Assembly (NCBI RefSeq): GCF_030294945.1
Contig: NZ_AP018448.1
Location: 8,776,501-8,840,500, forward strand
Length of the DNA: 64,000 nt
Origin: Streptomyces graminofaciens
Lineage (GTDB): Bacteria > Actinomycetota > Actinomycetes > Streptomycetales > Streptomycetaceae
Reading direction: 5' to 3'
Below the pieces are notes generated by a model that ran no database searches, had not been told where the DNA came from, and saw nothing but the letters and a program-made list of their open reading frames with translations. The position numbers and the translations under genes were made by a program. Every line of letters starts with the position of its first letter. Positions within the stretch are counted from its first letter, which is position 1. Shown one piece after another: positions 53,823 to 62,734 of this stretch.

Positions 53823-55277
53823 GTGAACAGCGCGATCCACCACCTTCTGGCGGACGGCCCCCCACAGCTGTTGCCGGCCCGGGAGCTGATGGCCTTCACC
53901 CTGGGCACCCACATCCTGCTCGTGCCCTTCGGCGTGGCCCTGCCCGCCATCACCCTTCTGATGCACTACCGCGGGCTGCGCAAGGGCGACGCCGTCGCCC
54001 TCCTGCTCGCGCGGCGCTGGTCGGCGGTCATGGCCGTCCAGTTCGCCATCGGGATCGTCACCGGAACGGTGCTCTCCTTCGAGTTCGGTCTGCTGTGGCC
54101 GGGCCTGATGGGCCGGTGGGGCGATGTCTTCGGCCTCGGCTTCGGTGTCGAGGCGTGGGCGTTCTTCCTCGAGGCGATCCTCCTCGCGATCTACCTGTAC
54201 GGCTGGCGCCGACTCAAGCCGTGGACGCACTTCTGGCTCGGTCTGCCCCTGCCGCTGGCCGCACTGATGGGGGCGTTCGGCATCGTGGCCGCGAACGCCT
54301 GGATGAACACCCCGCGCGGCTTCACCCTCGACCCGTCCGGCAACCCCGTGAACGTCGACGTGCGGAAGGCGATCTTCACGCCGATGTTCGGACCCGAGTA
54401 CTGGCACTTCGTGGTCGGCGTGATCCTGACCGCCGGGTACGTCGTCGCCGGGGTGTACGCGGTCGGCTGGCTGCGGGGCCGCAGGGACCGCTACCACCGG
54501 CTCGGCTTCACCGTGCCGTTCTCGGTCGCGGCGATTCTCACGCCCGTGCAGTTCGTCCTCGGTGACTCGATCGCCCGCTCCGTCTTTCACAAGCAGCCGA
54601 TCAAGTTCGCGGCCACCGAGATCGTCTGGAAGACCGACACTCACGTGCCGGAGTACATGTTCGGGCGCCTGCACCCCGGCGGATCGATCTCCGGCGGGAT
54701 CAGGATTCCCCAACTGGACTCGATCCTGGCGGGATTCAGTCCGGACACCAAGGTGACGGGCCTGTCGTCGGTCCCCGCGAGCGACCGCCCGACGGCGACT
54801 CAGGCCACCATCGCCCATTGGGCGTTCGACATCATGGTGACCATCGGAAGCCTGCTCATCCTGCTCGCGCTCTGGTACGGCTGGTGCTGGCTGCGCCGCC
54901 GTGACCTGCCCGGATCGCCGTGGTTCTTCCGGTGCGCGGCTCTCGCCGGTGCCGCCTGCCTGCTGACCGTGGAGTGCGGCTGGATCACCACCGAAGTGGG
55001 CCGGCAGCCCTGGATCGTCTACCGGAACATGCGGGTCTCGGAGGCGGTCACGGACACCCGTGCGGCGTCCCTGTGGACGATGTTCGGCATCGTCGTGGTG
55101 GTCTACGTACTCATCGTCGGTTCCTTCCTGACCATCCTGCTGAAGATGAGCGGCCGATGGCGGCGGGCCGACGAGGAAGCTCTCACGGGAGCCGCCGCCG
55201 AGGACCTGGAGGGCGACACCCCCTACGGGCCCCGCCCGTTGTCCACGACCGGAGGCAGGGACAGGGGGGAGGAATGA
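53823..55277 (+). CDS. cydA: Cytochrome bd quinol oxidase subunit I
   Basis: This 484-residue membrane subunit carries hemes b558, b595 and d. The N-terminal heme His lies in FTLGTHILLVPFGVALP. The Q-loop region is short, as in Gram-positive bacteria, and the signature GRQPW occurs in TTEVGRQPWIVYRNMR. About nine membrane helices are visible. GTG 53823 is used with GAGG upstream. It couples quinol oxidation to oxygen reduction at low oxygen. It overlaps cydB by ATGA. Confidence 0.96.
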   Translation: MNSAIHHLLADGPPQLLPARELMAFTLGTHILLVPFGVALPAITLLMHYRGLRKGDAVALLLARRWSAVMAVQFAIGIVTGTVLSFEFGLLWPGLMGRWGDVFGLGFGVEAWAFFLEAILLAIYLYGWRRLKPWTHFWLGLPLPLAALMGAFGIVAANAWMNTPRGFTLDPSGNPVNVDVRKAIFTPMFGPEYWHFVVGVILTAGYVVAGVYAVGWLRGRRDRYHRLGFTVPFSVAAILTPVQFVLGDSIARSVFHKQPIKFAATEIVWKTDTHVPEYMFGRLHPGGSISGGIRIPQLDSILAGFSPDTKVTGLSSVPASDRPTATQATIAHWAFDIMVTIGSLLILLALWYGWCWLRRRDLPGSPWFFRCAALAGAACLLTVECGWITTEVGRQPWIVYRNMRVSEAVTDTRAASLWTMFGIVVVVYVLIVGSFLTILLKMSGRWRRADEEALTGAAAEDLEGDTPYGPRPLSTTGGRDRGEE

Positions 55278-56323
55278 TCCAGGACGTCGTCGCCTGGGTG
55301 CTGCTGGCCGCGGTGGCCGCCTACGCGTGCGCCGGCGGCACGGACTACGGCGCCGGATTCTGGGACCTTCTCGCGGGCGGAGCCGAACGCGGCAAGCGAC
55401 CCCGGTGGCTCATCGACCACGCCATGGCACCGGTGTGGGAGACCAACAACGTCTGGCTCATCTTCGTCCTGGTCATCATGTGGACCGGATTCCCGGTCCT
55501 GTTCCAGACGATCTTCTCGGCCATGTGGCTCCCGCTGGCGCTCGCGGCCGTGGGACTCGTCCTGCGCGGCGCAGGCTTCGCCCTGCGCAAGCCCACGCGC
55601 AGACTCGCCCGGCGCAGGGTCTACGGCGCCGTGTTCGCCGTCTCCTCGCTGCTGACGCCCTTCTTCCTCGGAGCGGCGGTCGGGGGGCTCGCCACGGGCC
55701 GGGTGGCTCCCGGCACGAAGGCGTCCGCCGACGCCTGGTCCAACGGGACCTCCGTGATCGTCGGGCTGCTGACCATCGCCGCGACCGCGTTCCTCGGAGC
55801 GGTGTTCCTCACCGCCGACGCCCGCCGCTTCGGTGCCGCCGATCTCGTCGGCTACTTCCGGCTGCGGGCCTGGTGCAGCCTCGTCGGCATCGCCGTACTG
55901 GCGGTCATCGGTCTCGTCGTGACCCACGACGACGCGCCTTACGTCCACGACGGGCTGACCAGCGGCATCGGTCTCGCTCTCGTCCTGGTCTCCGTCGTCT
56001 GCGCGTTGGCCACCGCCGGGCTGCTGTATCGGGCGGCGACGGGATGGGCGAGGATCACCGCGGTCGGCAGCGTGGCTCTCGTCGTCGTGGCGTGGGGGCT
56101 TGCCCAGCGGCCCTACCTCATCCCCACCTCGCTGACGGTCTCCCAGGCGGCCGGCGCGTCGACGACGCTGCGCTGGCTGATGCTGGTCACCGTCATCGCG
56201 GTGGTGCTCGTCGGACCGCCCTTGGTCCTGCTCTACCGGCTGGACACCCGCGGGATCCTCCAGCCCCTCACCGAGGCGGATCTGCGGCGGACGGCGACCG
56301 GCAGGGAACCCGAGAACCCGTGA
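55274..56323 (+). CDS. cydB: Cytochrome bd quinol oxidase subunit II
   Basis: This 349-residue membrane partner of CydA has about eight to nine helices: CAGGTDYGAGFWDLLAGG start, WETNNVWLIFVLVIMWTGFP, VVAWGLAQRPYLIPTSLTV. Features match the CydB family. The ATG overlaps the cydA stop, and its own stop overlaps the gluconokinase start (GTGA). The assembly exporter genes cydCD usually linked to cydAB are not in the operon. Confidence 0.95.
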   Translation: MIQDVVAWVLLAAVAAYACAGGTDYGAGFWDLLAGGAERGKRPRWLIDHAMAPVWETNNVWLIFVLVIMWTGFPVLFQTIFSAMWLPLALAAVGLVLRGAGFALRKPTRRLARRRVYGAVFAVSSLLTPFFLGAAVGGLATGRVAPGTKASADAWSNGTSVIVGLLTIAATAFLGAVFLTADARRFGAADLVGYFRLRAWCSLVGIAVLAVIGLVVTHDDAPYVHDGLTSGIGLALVLVSVVCALATAGLLYRAATGWARITAVGSVALVVVAWGLAQRPYLIPTSLTVSQAAGASTTLRWLMLVTVIAVVLVGPPLVLLYRLDTRGILQPLTEADLRRTATGREPENP

Positions 56324-56871
56324 CCGGGGCCAGGACCGGCCAAGGACCGCCGATCGTGCTGGTCATGGGTGTGTCCGGCTCCGGGAAGACCACCGTCGGC
56401 AAGGCGGCCGCCGAAATGCTCGGACTGCCGTTCGTCGAGGGCGACGACTTCCATCCCGCCGCGAATGTCGCCAAGATGAGCGCCGGCCACGCACTGGACG
56501 ACGCCGACCGCGAGCCCTGGTTGCGTGCCCTCGCCGACCGCATCCGCCACTCAGTCGAGGCCGGCGAGGGGCTGGTCCTCGCCTGTTCGGCCCTCAAACG
56601 CGCCTACCGCGACGGGCTTCGTGCGGCCGCGGGCGCACGGCTGTGGTGCCTGTACCTCGCCCTGGACCGGGACGCGGCATGGGACCGGGTGTCACGGCGC
56701 ACCGGTCACTTCATGCCCGCCCGGCTGGTCGACTCGCAGTTCGAGACGCTGGAGCCGCTGGAACGGGACGAGCCGGGCATGACCATGGACGCCACAGCCG
56801 ACCTTCCGGCGCAGCTCACCCGCGTGCGGGCCGCCATCGGCCGCTTCGGCGCGCAGTCGGCCCGGCGATGA
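56320..56871 (+). CDS. gntK: Gluconokinase
   Basis: This 183-residue P-loop kinase phosphorylates D-gluconate to 6-phosphogluconate. Walker A is GVSGSGKTT (17-25). Family motifs are FVEGDDFHPAANVAKMSAG, LDDADREPWL, CSALKRAYRD and RTGHFMPARLVDSQFETLEP. The GTG start overlaps cydB by 4 bp, an unusual operon partner for a terminal oxidase. With the SDR at 52938 it could route glucose via gluconate to the pentose phosphate pathway. Confidence 0.94.
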   Translation: MTGARTGQGPPIVLVMGVSGSGKTTVGKAAAEMLGLPFVEGDDFHPAANVAKMSAGHALDDADREPWLRALADRIRHSVEAGEGLVLACSALKRAYRDGLRAAAGARLWCLYLALDRDAAWDRVSRRTGHFMPARLVDSQFETLEPLERDEPGMTMDATADLPAQLTRVRAAIGRFGAQSARR

Positions 56872-56934
56872 CGCCCTGACTCTCCTGAGGACACCTGCGC
56901 GGGCCCGGCCCCGTGGCCCGCGGTGGCGGAGCGG

Positions 56935-57387
56935 CTACGTAGGCGGCCGACCGGGATCGGTGGCGTCCAGCGCGGCCATGACGTCCGGCACCGGGATCCG
57001 CCCGGAGGCGACCAGCTGCGCACCGCCGCGTCGCAGCGCGGTGGCGAAGGGCGCTGCCCACAGGTTCTCGTAGACCAGGATCCCCGCGGAGTTGCCGGGT
57101 TGCAGGGCGGCCCCTGCCTCCTCCATGTCGTCCTGGCCCAGCATGCCGGAGGAGGCGCCCTCGAAGACGGCCAGGTCCAGATCCCCGTCGCCGGTGAGGT
57201 CGGCGATTTCCAGGCCGACCACGGATCCGTCCTCCTCCTTTCTGACGAACAGCAGGTCGAGGATCCGAATGAGGCCGCGATCCACCAGGTCGACCAGGAG
57301 CGGAAAGCCCTCACCCGTCATTCGGTTGCCGGGAAATTCGACGACCACATAGTCGATCGGTCCCATTTCGGCGAATTCATCGTTCAT
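56935..57387 (-). CDS. DUF1269/DUF6325-like small protein
   Basis: This 150-residue acidic cytoplasmic protein starts MNDEFAEMGPIDYVVVEFPG, with VDLVDRGLIRILDLLFVRKE, then LEIADLTGDGDLDLAVFEGA and LVYENLWAAPFATALRRGGA. Such proteins are found near stress-response membrane proteins in actinomycetes; their function is unknown. ATG 57387 with GGGAG 7 bases upstream was chosen. It is convergent with gntK and divergent from the next gene. Confidence 0.82.
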   Translation of the reverse strand: MNDEFAEMGPIDYVVVEFPGNRMTGEGFPLLVDLVDRGLIRILDLLFVRKEEDGSVVGLEIADLTGDGDLDLAVFEGASSGMLGQDDMEEAGAALQPGNSAGILVYENLWAAPFATALRRGGAQLVASGRIPVPDVMAALDATDPGRPPT

Positions 57388-57540
57388 GGCTTCACTCCCG
57401 GGCGTCATGACATGGAGAATTCCCCCGCCCTGCGAATTCCATCGCAACACCGGACGGAGGCCGCCGCACCTCAGTGCCGTATTCAGCCCGCCGGACCCGT
57501 CCAGGTCGCGGGGCCGGATCAGTACGGGTCTCCTGTGACC

Positions 57541-58914
57541 ATGACGAGCAGCACGCCTCCACCGGAACCGGACGAGCCCCCCGCGGGCCCCTCCGGCGAC
57601 CAGCGGTCCTCGGCGCGGGGACGCGACGAGCTGGACGAGCTGCGGCGCAGGGTGAGGGCCCTGGAGAGCACCGAGCGGTCGGCGGCCAAGCGGCACCACT
57701 GGTTCCGGTCGACGGGATCGGTCCTGCTGATTCTCCTCGCCTCGCTGTTGTCGCTGCTGGCCGTCGTCGCGGTCTGGGCGAACAGCATCGTGCGGGACAC
57801 GGACCGCTACGTCGCCACCGTCGGGCCGCTGGCGAGCAATCCGGATGTCCAGAAGGCGATCACCAACCGGGTCACCTCAGTGGTCCTGGCGCAGATCGAC
57901 GTGGAGGCACTGGTCAAGGAGCTGGAGCAGGCGGCGACACAGAAGGGCGCCCCGCCGAAGGCGGCCGAGCTGCTCGGCGATTTGAAGGGCCCGATCACCA
58001 GCGGCCTGAAGAGCCTGGTCAGTGACGTCGTGGAACGGGTGGTCTCCAGCAGCGCCTTCGACACCGTCTGGGTGAACGCGAACCGCAGGGCCCACAGCGC
58101 GCTCGACAAGGCCCTCACGGGTGAGTCCGACTCCGCGGTGTCGATCAAGAACGGTCAGGTCGCCATCGACGTGGGACCGATCGTGGCCCAGGTCAAGGAC
58201 CGGCTGGTCAGCGCCGGCCTCAAGCCGGCCGCTCGTATTCCGGCCGTCCACACGGAGTTCGTGGTGTTCGCGTCGGAAGACGTCGACGAGATCAAGTGGT
58301 ATCTGAGGGTGCTGGAGATCATCGGCAGCTGGCTCCCCGTCATCGTCGTACTGATCGCCGCCGCGGGCGTCTACCTGGCCGTGCACCGCCGCCGGGCCCT
58401 GATCGGGGCCGCGCTGGGGGTGTTCGCCGCCATGCTGCTGCTCGGCATCACGCTCACCGTCCTACGAGCCGTCTACCTCGACCATCTGCCCGCCGGGGCG
58501 TCCGAGGCCGCAGCCGGCGCGGTGTTCGACGCGCTGGTCAAGTTCCTGCGGGCCGGCGTGCGGGCGGTCGGCGCGGTCGCCCTGGTGACGGCCATCGGTG
58601 CCTTCCTCGTGGGCCCGTCCCGGGTCGCCGTCCTCACCCGTACGGGCTGCCGCAAGGCCATCGGCGCACTCCGGGACGTCTCCGTGTCGGCGGGGCTCCC
58701 GCTGGGGGCGGTCGGCCGGTTCGTCCACCGCTACAAGCAGTGGATCGGCGGCGTGATCCTGGCGGTCGCCGCGATCGTCCTGTTCACCTGGAACTACCCG
58801 ACCGTGGCGGTCGTGCTGTGGACGCTGGTGATCGTGTTGATCGCCTTCGCGATCCGTGAATTCCTGGACAGCGGCACTCCTGACACGCCGTCCGCCGCTA
58901 CGCCCGCCGCCTGA
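57541..58914 (+). CDS. Integral membrane protein with extracytoplasmic helical domain
   Basis: This 457-residue protein has a Pro-rich start, then a coiled coil (ELDELRRRVRALESTERSAA) and a first membrane helix VLLILLASLLSLLAVVAVWA. A large extracytoplasmic domain of about 200 residues follows (DTDRYVATVGPLASNPDVQK, helical). Three to four more membrane helices occur at 260-440. No catalytic motif is seen. GTG 57535 two codons before ATG 57541 is an alternative start. The stop overlaps the DUF389 gene by 17 bp, tail to tail. Confidence 0.8.
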   Translation: MTSSTPPPEPDEPPAGPSGDQRSSARGRDELDELRRRVRALESTERSAAKRHHWFRSTGSVLLILLASLLSLLAVVAVWANSIVRDTDRYVATVGPLASNPDVQKAITNRVTSVVLAQIDVEALVKELEQAATQKGAPPKAAELLGDLKGPITSGLKSLVSDVVERVVSSSAFDTVWVNANRRAHSALDKALTGESDSAVSIKNGQVAIDVGPIVAQVKDRLVSAGLKPAARIPAVHTEFVVFASEDVDEIKWYLRVLEIIGSWLPVIVVLIAAAGVYLAVHRRRALIGAALGVFAAMLLLGITLTVLRAVYLDHLPAGASEAAAGAVFDALVKFLRAGVRAVGAVALVTAIGAFLVGPSRVAVLTRTGCRKAIGALRDVSVSAGLPLGAVGRFVHRYKQWIGGVILAVAAIVLFTWNYPTVAVVLWTLVIVLIAFAIREFLDSGTPDTPSAATPAA

Positions 58915-59860
58915 CGGCGCGCTCGTGCCGACGTGCGCCCACCCGGCGCCAGATCGCCCGCTGGCACTTGAGCGTGCCGGTGCCGACCACGATCAGTACG
59001 ACGATGTTGAGCAGCAGCTGGAGCAACGAACCCCACGCCTCGTCCCAGCCGGCATAGGCCGAGGAGACCCCGATGTCGGCCGCCGCCGGAATGGTCGTCA
59101 CCGAGATGAAGACGCCGAGCAGTGAGCTCGTCCGGGCCTCGGCCAGCGAGACGATGCCGACGATCCCGGCCAGCACCGCCACCACGGCCGAGAAGAAGTT
59201 GGGGGTGTCGATCAGATTCGAGACGGGTCTCAGCCCCAGTTCGAAGGCCTTCGGCTGCAGCCCGAAGCCCCGCACGAGGAGAGCGAAGAGGAAGGTCGCG
59301 GCAACGACCAGCAGGAAGCCCACGAGCAGCGCCATGAGGCCCTGTTCGATTCTCCGCCGGGAGCGGTGGTCGATGCCGAGCGCGATGCTGGTGATGGCCC
59401 CGTACTCGGGTCCGACCACCATGGCCGCGACGATGAGGATCTGGGAGTTGGTGATGATGCCCACGGCACCGATGACTCCGGCGATGACGAGGAAGAGATA
59501 GAAGCTCGGGGCGTATCTGCCCTCGGCCCGGATCCGGGCCTCCACCTGTTCCCACACGGGCGCGCGCAACTGGGCGCCGAGCTCCTCGGCCCCGGCCCTG
59601 GCCGCGGGTTCGGAGAACACCGTGTCCACCGGATCGAGGACGATGGAGCCACGGTGCTCCAGTCCGAGGTCCCGCAGACCGCGCAGCACCTCGTTCGCGG
59701 CTCCGGTCAGGACGTCGCACGCGATGGCGTCACCGTCGGGACTGCGTACGCTGCCCGTCTGCAGGAACAGGTTCAGGACGCACGGCTCGGCGCTCAGCAG
59801 GGCCATGGTGCGTTCCGTGAGGTCCGGTGGGCACACCGCTCGTACATGGATCATGTCCAT
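58898..59860 (-). CDS. DUF389 membrane protein
   Basis: This 320-residue protein has an N-terminal ferredoxin-like soluble part (MIHVRAVCPPDLTERTMALL ... DPVDTVFSEPAARAG) and a C-terminal DUF389 membrane domain of about six helices (FYLFLVIAGVIGAVGIITNS, GPEYGAITSIALGI, SLLGVFISVTTIPAAADIGV). The function of DUF389 is unknown. GGAGG lies 5 bases before ATG 59860. Confidence 0.88.
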   Translation of the reverse strand: MDMIHVRAVCPPDLTERTMALLSAEPCVLNLFLQTGSVRSPDGDAIACDVLTGAANEVLRGLRDLGLEHRGSIVLDPVDTVFSEPAARAGAEELGAQLRAPVWEQVEARIRAEGRYAPSFYLFLVIAGVIGAVGIITNSQILIVAAMVVGPEYGAITSIALGIDHRSRRRIEQGLMALLVGFLLVVAATFLFALLVRGFGLQPKAFELGLRPVSNLIDTPNFFSAVVAVLAGIVGIVSLAEARTSSLLGVFISVTTIPAAADIGVSSAYAGWDEAWGSLLQLLLNIVVLIVVGTGTLKCQRAIWRRVGARRHERAVRRRA

Positions 59861-59988
59861 CCGGACCTCCGCGGATCGGTGCGGTGCGCCGACTGGGCGC
59901 CCCGACAGTCGCCCATCCATTGACGTGGCGGTCCCTGAACCCGGCAACTCGACGTGCGAGGACCCGATACCTGCCGCAGGGTGGGGGC

Positions 59989-60921
59989 ATGTGGTCGCCC
60001 AGCGAGCTGAGCGAGGCCGAGTTCCGGCTCCTCCACCGACATCTGCGCGCCAGGGCCCCCGGCGGCGCCTCACGCCGGGGCGCCCTGGACACGATCACCG
60101 AGGAACACGTCCTGGCAGCCGTTCGCGAGGTGCGGACGGGACGTACGGTGTCGCTCGCCGCTCCTGTGGACACCCGTACCGGCCCGGACAACGCCGATCC
60201 GGCCCAGCACCGGCTCACCGCTCCGGCCGGCGGAAAACCCGGCGAGAGCGGCCTGGAATTCGCCCGGGACCGTTTCGCCATGAACATCCACGGCGATGTG
60301 GACAGCCACCTCGACGCGCTGTGCCACGTCGTCTACGACGGAACCCTGCACGGCGGCGTACCGGCGGCGGACGTGCTGTCGCCGGACGGAGCGAGCGCCC
60401 TGTCCGTCGACCTGGCCCGCGACGGCATCGCCGGACGCGGGGTCCTCCTCGACATCCCCCGGCTGCACGGCGTCCCCTGGCTCGAACCCGGAGTGCACGT
60501 GCGGGCCGAGGACCTCGCTGCCGCCGAGGCCCGGCAGGGGGTCCGGGTCGGCCGGGGCGACATCCTCCTCGTACGGGTCGGACACCGCCGACGGCGGGAG
60601 GAGCTGGGCCCCTGGGACGTCGCCGACGCGCGTGCCGGACTCCATCCGACCGCCTTGGAGTTCCTGGCCGAACGGGAGGTGGCCGTGCTGGGCGGCGACG
60701 GGAACAACGACACGGCTCCCAGCGCGGTGCGAGGGGTCGCGTTCCCGGTGCATGTGCTCGCCGTGCACGCCATGGGACTGCATCTGCTCGACCACCTGCG
60801 GTTCGAGGACCTCACGCCGATCTGCGCACAGGAAGGCCGCTGGTCGTTCCTCTGCGTGATCGCCCCGCTCCGGCTGCCCACGGCGACCGGCTCCCCCGTC
60901 AATCCCCTCGCGATCCTGTGA
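59989..60921 (+). CDS. Cyclase-family protein (kynurenine formamidase-like)
   Basis: This 310-residue member of the cyclase/KynB metal-hydrolase family has metal-site elements MNIHGDVDSHLDALCHV (residues 96-112), GDILLVRVGH and the HxxGxD-type region AVLGGDGNNDTAPS with HVLAVHAMGLHLLDHL. Some members hydrolyse N-formylkynurenine; many are uncharacterised. Here the usual HxGTHxDxPxH is replaced by HGDVDSHLDALCH. It stands 128 bp divergent from the DUF389 gene. Confidence 0.83.
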   Translation: MWSPSELSEAEFRLLHRHLRARAPGGASRRGALDTITEEHVLAAVREVRTGRTVSLAAPVDTRTGPDNADPAQHRLTAPAGGKPGESGLEFARDRFAMNIHGDVDSHLDALCHVVYDGTLHGGVPAADVLSPDGASALSVDLARDGIAGRGVLLDIPRLHGVPWLEPGVHVRAEDLAAAEARQGVRVGRGDILLVRVGHRRRREELGPWDVADARAGLHPTALEFLAEREVAVLGGDGNNDTAPSAVRGVAFPVHVLAVHAMGLHLLDHLRFEDLTPICAQEGRWSFLCVIAPLRLPTATGSPVNPLAIL

Positions 60922-61147
60922 CGGCCGACCGGCCCCGGCCAGGCGGTCACACGGCTCTCCCTGGGCGGCCATGACCGCACCTACGGTGATCGCCAAGCTG
61001 TGCGCGACCCGCCGTGTCCCGGCGCCTCTGCTCACCCGAACAGCCCAACTCGCCGGAACCACCCCCCGGGGATACGTTGGTGGTCGAGTTGGATGGCCCC
61101 TTTTGTCACGGGCAGGACCGGAGCACGTTCCGAGGACGGTGGCCGGC

Positions 61148-62734
61148 ATGACCGACGCGCACTACTACGACGTCATCATCATCGGCACCGGTGCGGGCGG
61201 TGGCACCATCGCCCACCGGCTGGCACCCACCGGAAAACGGATCCTCATTCTCGAACGCGGTGACTATCTGCCCCGCGAACGCGACAACTGGGATTCCACC
61301 GCGGTCTTCGTCAAGGGGAAATACCGCGCCCCGGAGTTCTGGTACGACAAAGACGGAAACCAGTTCCCGCCCGAGGTCAATTACTACGTGGGCGGCAACA
61401 CCAAGTTCTACGGCGCCGCGCTCTTCCGCATGCGCCCCGAGGACTTCGGCGAACTGCGCCACCACGACGGCGTGTCCCCGGCCTGGCCACTGAGCTACGA
61501 GGAACTGGAGCCCTACTACACGCAGGCCGAACACCTCTACCTCGTCCACGGCCGGCACGGCGAGGATCCGACCGAGGGCCCCACCAGCGCCCAGTACGTC
61601 CACCCGCCGGTCCAGCACGAGCCGCGCATCCAGCAACTCAGCCACGACCTGGAGAAGCAGGGCCTGCACCCCTTCCACCTCCCCATCGGGGTGAACCTCA
61701 CCCAGGACGACCGGGGCCGGGCCACCCACACCAGCGCCTGCATACGCTGCGACCGCGTCGACGGATTCCCCTGCCTGGTCGGCGCGAAGTCCGACGCGCA
61801 GGTCATCTGCGTCGACCCGGCCCTCGAACACGCCAACGTCGAGATGCTCACCCATGCGGACGTCCGGCGTCTCGACACGGACGCGACCGGCCGCAGTGTC
61901 ACCGCGGTCGTCGCGACAGTGGGGGACGGGGACGCCTCAACCGTGCAGTTCAGCGCCGACATCGTGATCGTCGCCTGCGGAGCCGTCAACTCCGCCGTCC
62001 TGCTGCTGCGTTCGGCCAACGACCGGCATCCGCGGGGCCTGGCCAACAGCTCGGACGTGGTGGGCCGGCACTACATGCGGCACAACAACCTGGCCCTGAT
62101 GGCCGTGTCCAGGGAACCGAACGACACCAGGTTCCAGAAGACCCTGGCGCTGCACGACTGGTACCTGGGATCCGACGACTGGGATTACCCCCTCGGCGGC
62201 ATCCAGATGCTCGGCAAGTCGGACTCCGAGCAGATCCACGGAGAAGCGCCCCGCTGGGCCGGAGCCGTCGCCCCCGACATGCCGTTCGAGGTACTAGCCC
62301 ACCACGCGGTCGACTTCTGGCTGTGCGGAGAGGACCTGCCCCTCGCCGACAGCCGCGTCACCCTGGACCGGGAGGGCGGCATCCACCTGGCCCTCGACGA
62401 GAAGAACAACATCGCCGGGCTGAAACGACTGCGGCACAAACTGCAGGACATGCTCGGCCACCTGGGCATGCACGAACACCGTCTCCTGCCGCACAGCATC
62501 TATCTGCACAAGGGCATGCCCATCGGCGCCACCGCGCATCAGGCGGGCACGGTCCGCTTCGGCCATGACCCCGCGAGCTCCGCCCTCGACGTCAACTGCA
62601 AGGCCCACGACCTCGACAACCTCTACGTCGTCGACACGAGCTTCTTCCCGAGCATCGGAGCGGTCAACCCGTCCCTGACCGCCATCGCCAACGCCCTGCG
62701 CGTCGGCGACCACCTCACGGAGCGACTGCAATGA
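61148..62734 (+). CDS. GMC-family FAD oxidoreductase
   Basis: This 528-residue flavoprotein has FAD motif IIIGTGAGGGTIAHRLA at 9-25, GGNTKFYGAALFRMRPEDFG in the substrate loop and the C-terminal GMC motif VDTSFFPSIGAVNPSLTAIA with the catalytic Asn. It contains a CIRC..C stretch. Members oxidise sugars, alcohols or sterols. The start lacks a good RBS. It overlaps the DUF2252 gene by 4 bp (ATGA), so the two are one operon. The region 60922-61147 holds only the promoter. Confidence 0.9.
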   Translation: MTDAHYYDVIIIGTGAGGGTIAHRLAPTGKRILILERGDYLPRERDNWDSTAVFVKGKYRAPEFWYDKDGNQFPPEVNYYVGGNTKFYGAALFRMRPEDFGELRHHDGVSPAWPLSYEELEPYYTQAEHLYLVHGRHGEDPTEGPTSAQYVHPPVQHEPRIQQLSHDLEKQGLHPFHLPIGVNLTQDDRGRATHTSACIRCDRVDGFPCLVGAKSDAQVICVDPALEHANVEMLTHADVRRLDTDATGRSVTAVVATVGDGDASTVQFSADIVIVACGAVNSAVLLLRSANDRHPRGLANSSDVVGRHYMRHNNLALMAVSREPNDTRFQKTLALHDWYLGSDDWDYPLGGIQMLGKSDSEQIHGEAPRWAGAVAPDMPFEVLAHHAVDFWLCGEDLPLADSRVTLDREGGIHLALDEKNNIAGLKRLRHKLQDMLGHLGMHEHRLLPHSIYLHKGMPIGATAHQAGTVRFGHDPASSALDVNCKAHDLDNLYVVDTSFFPSIGAVNPSLTAIANALRVGDHLTERLQ

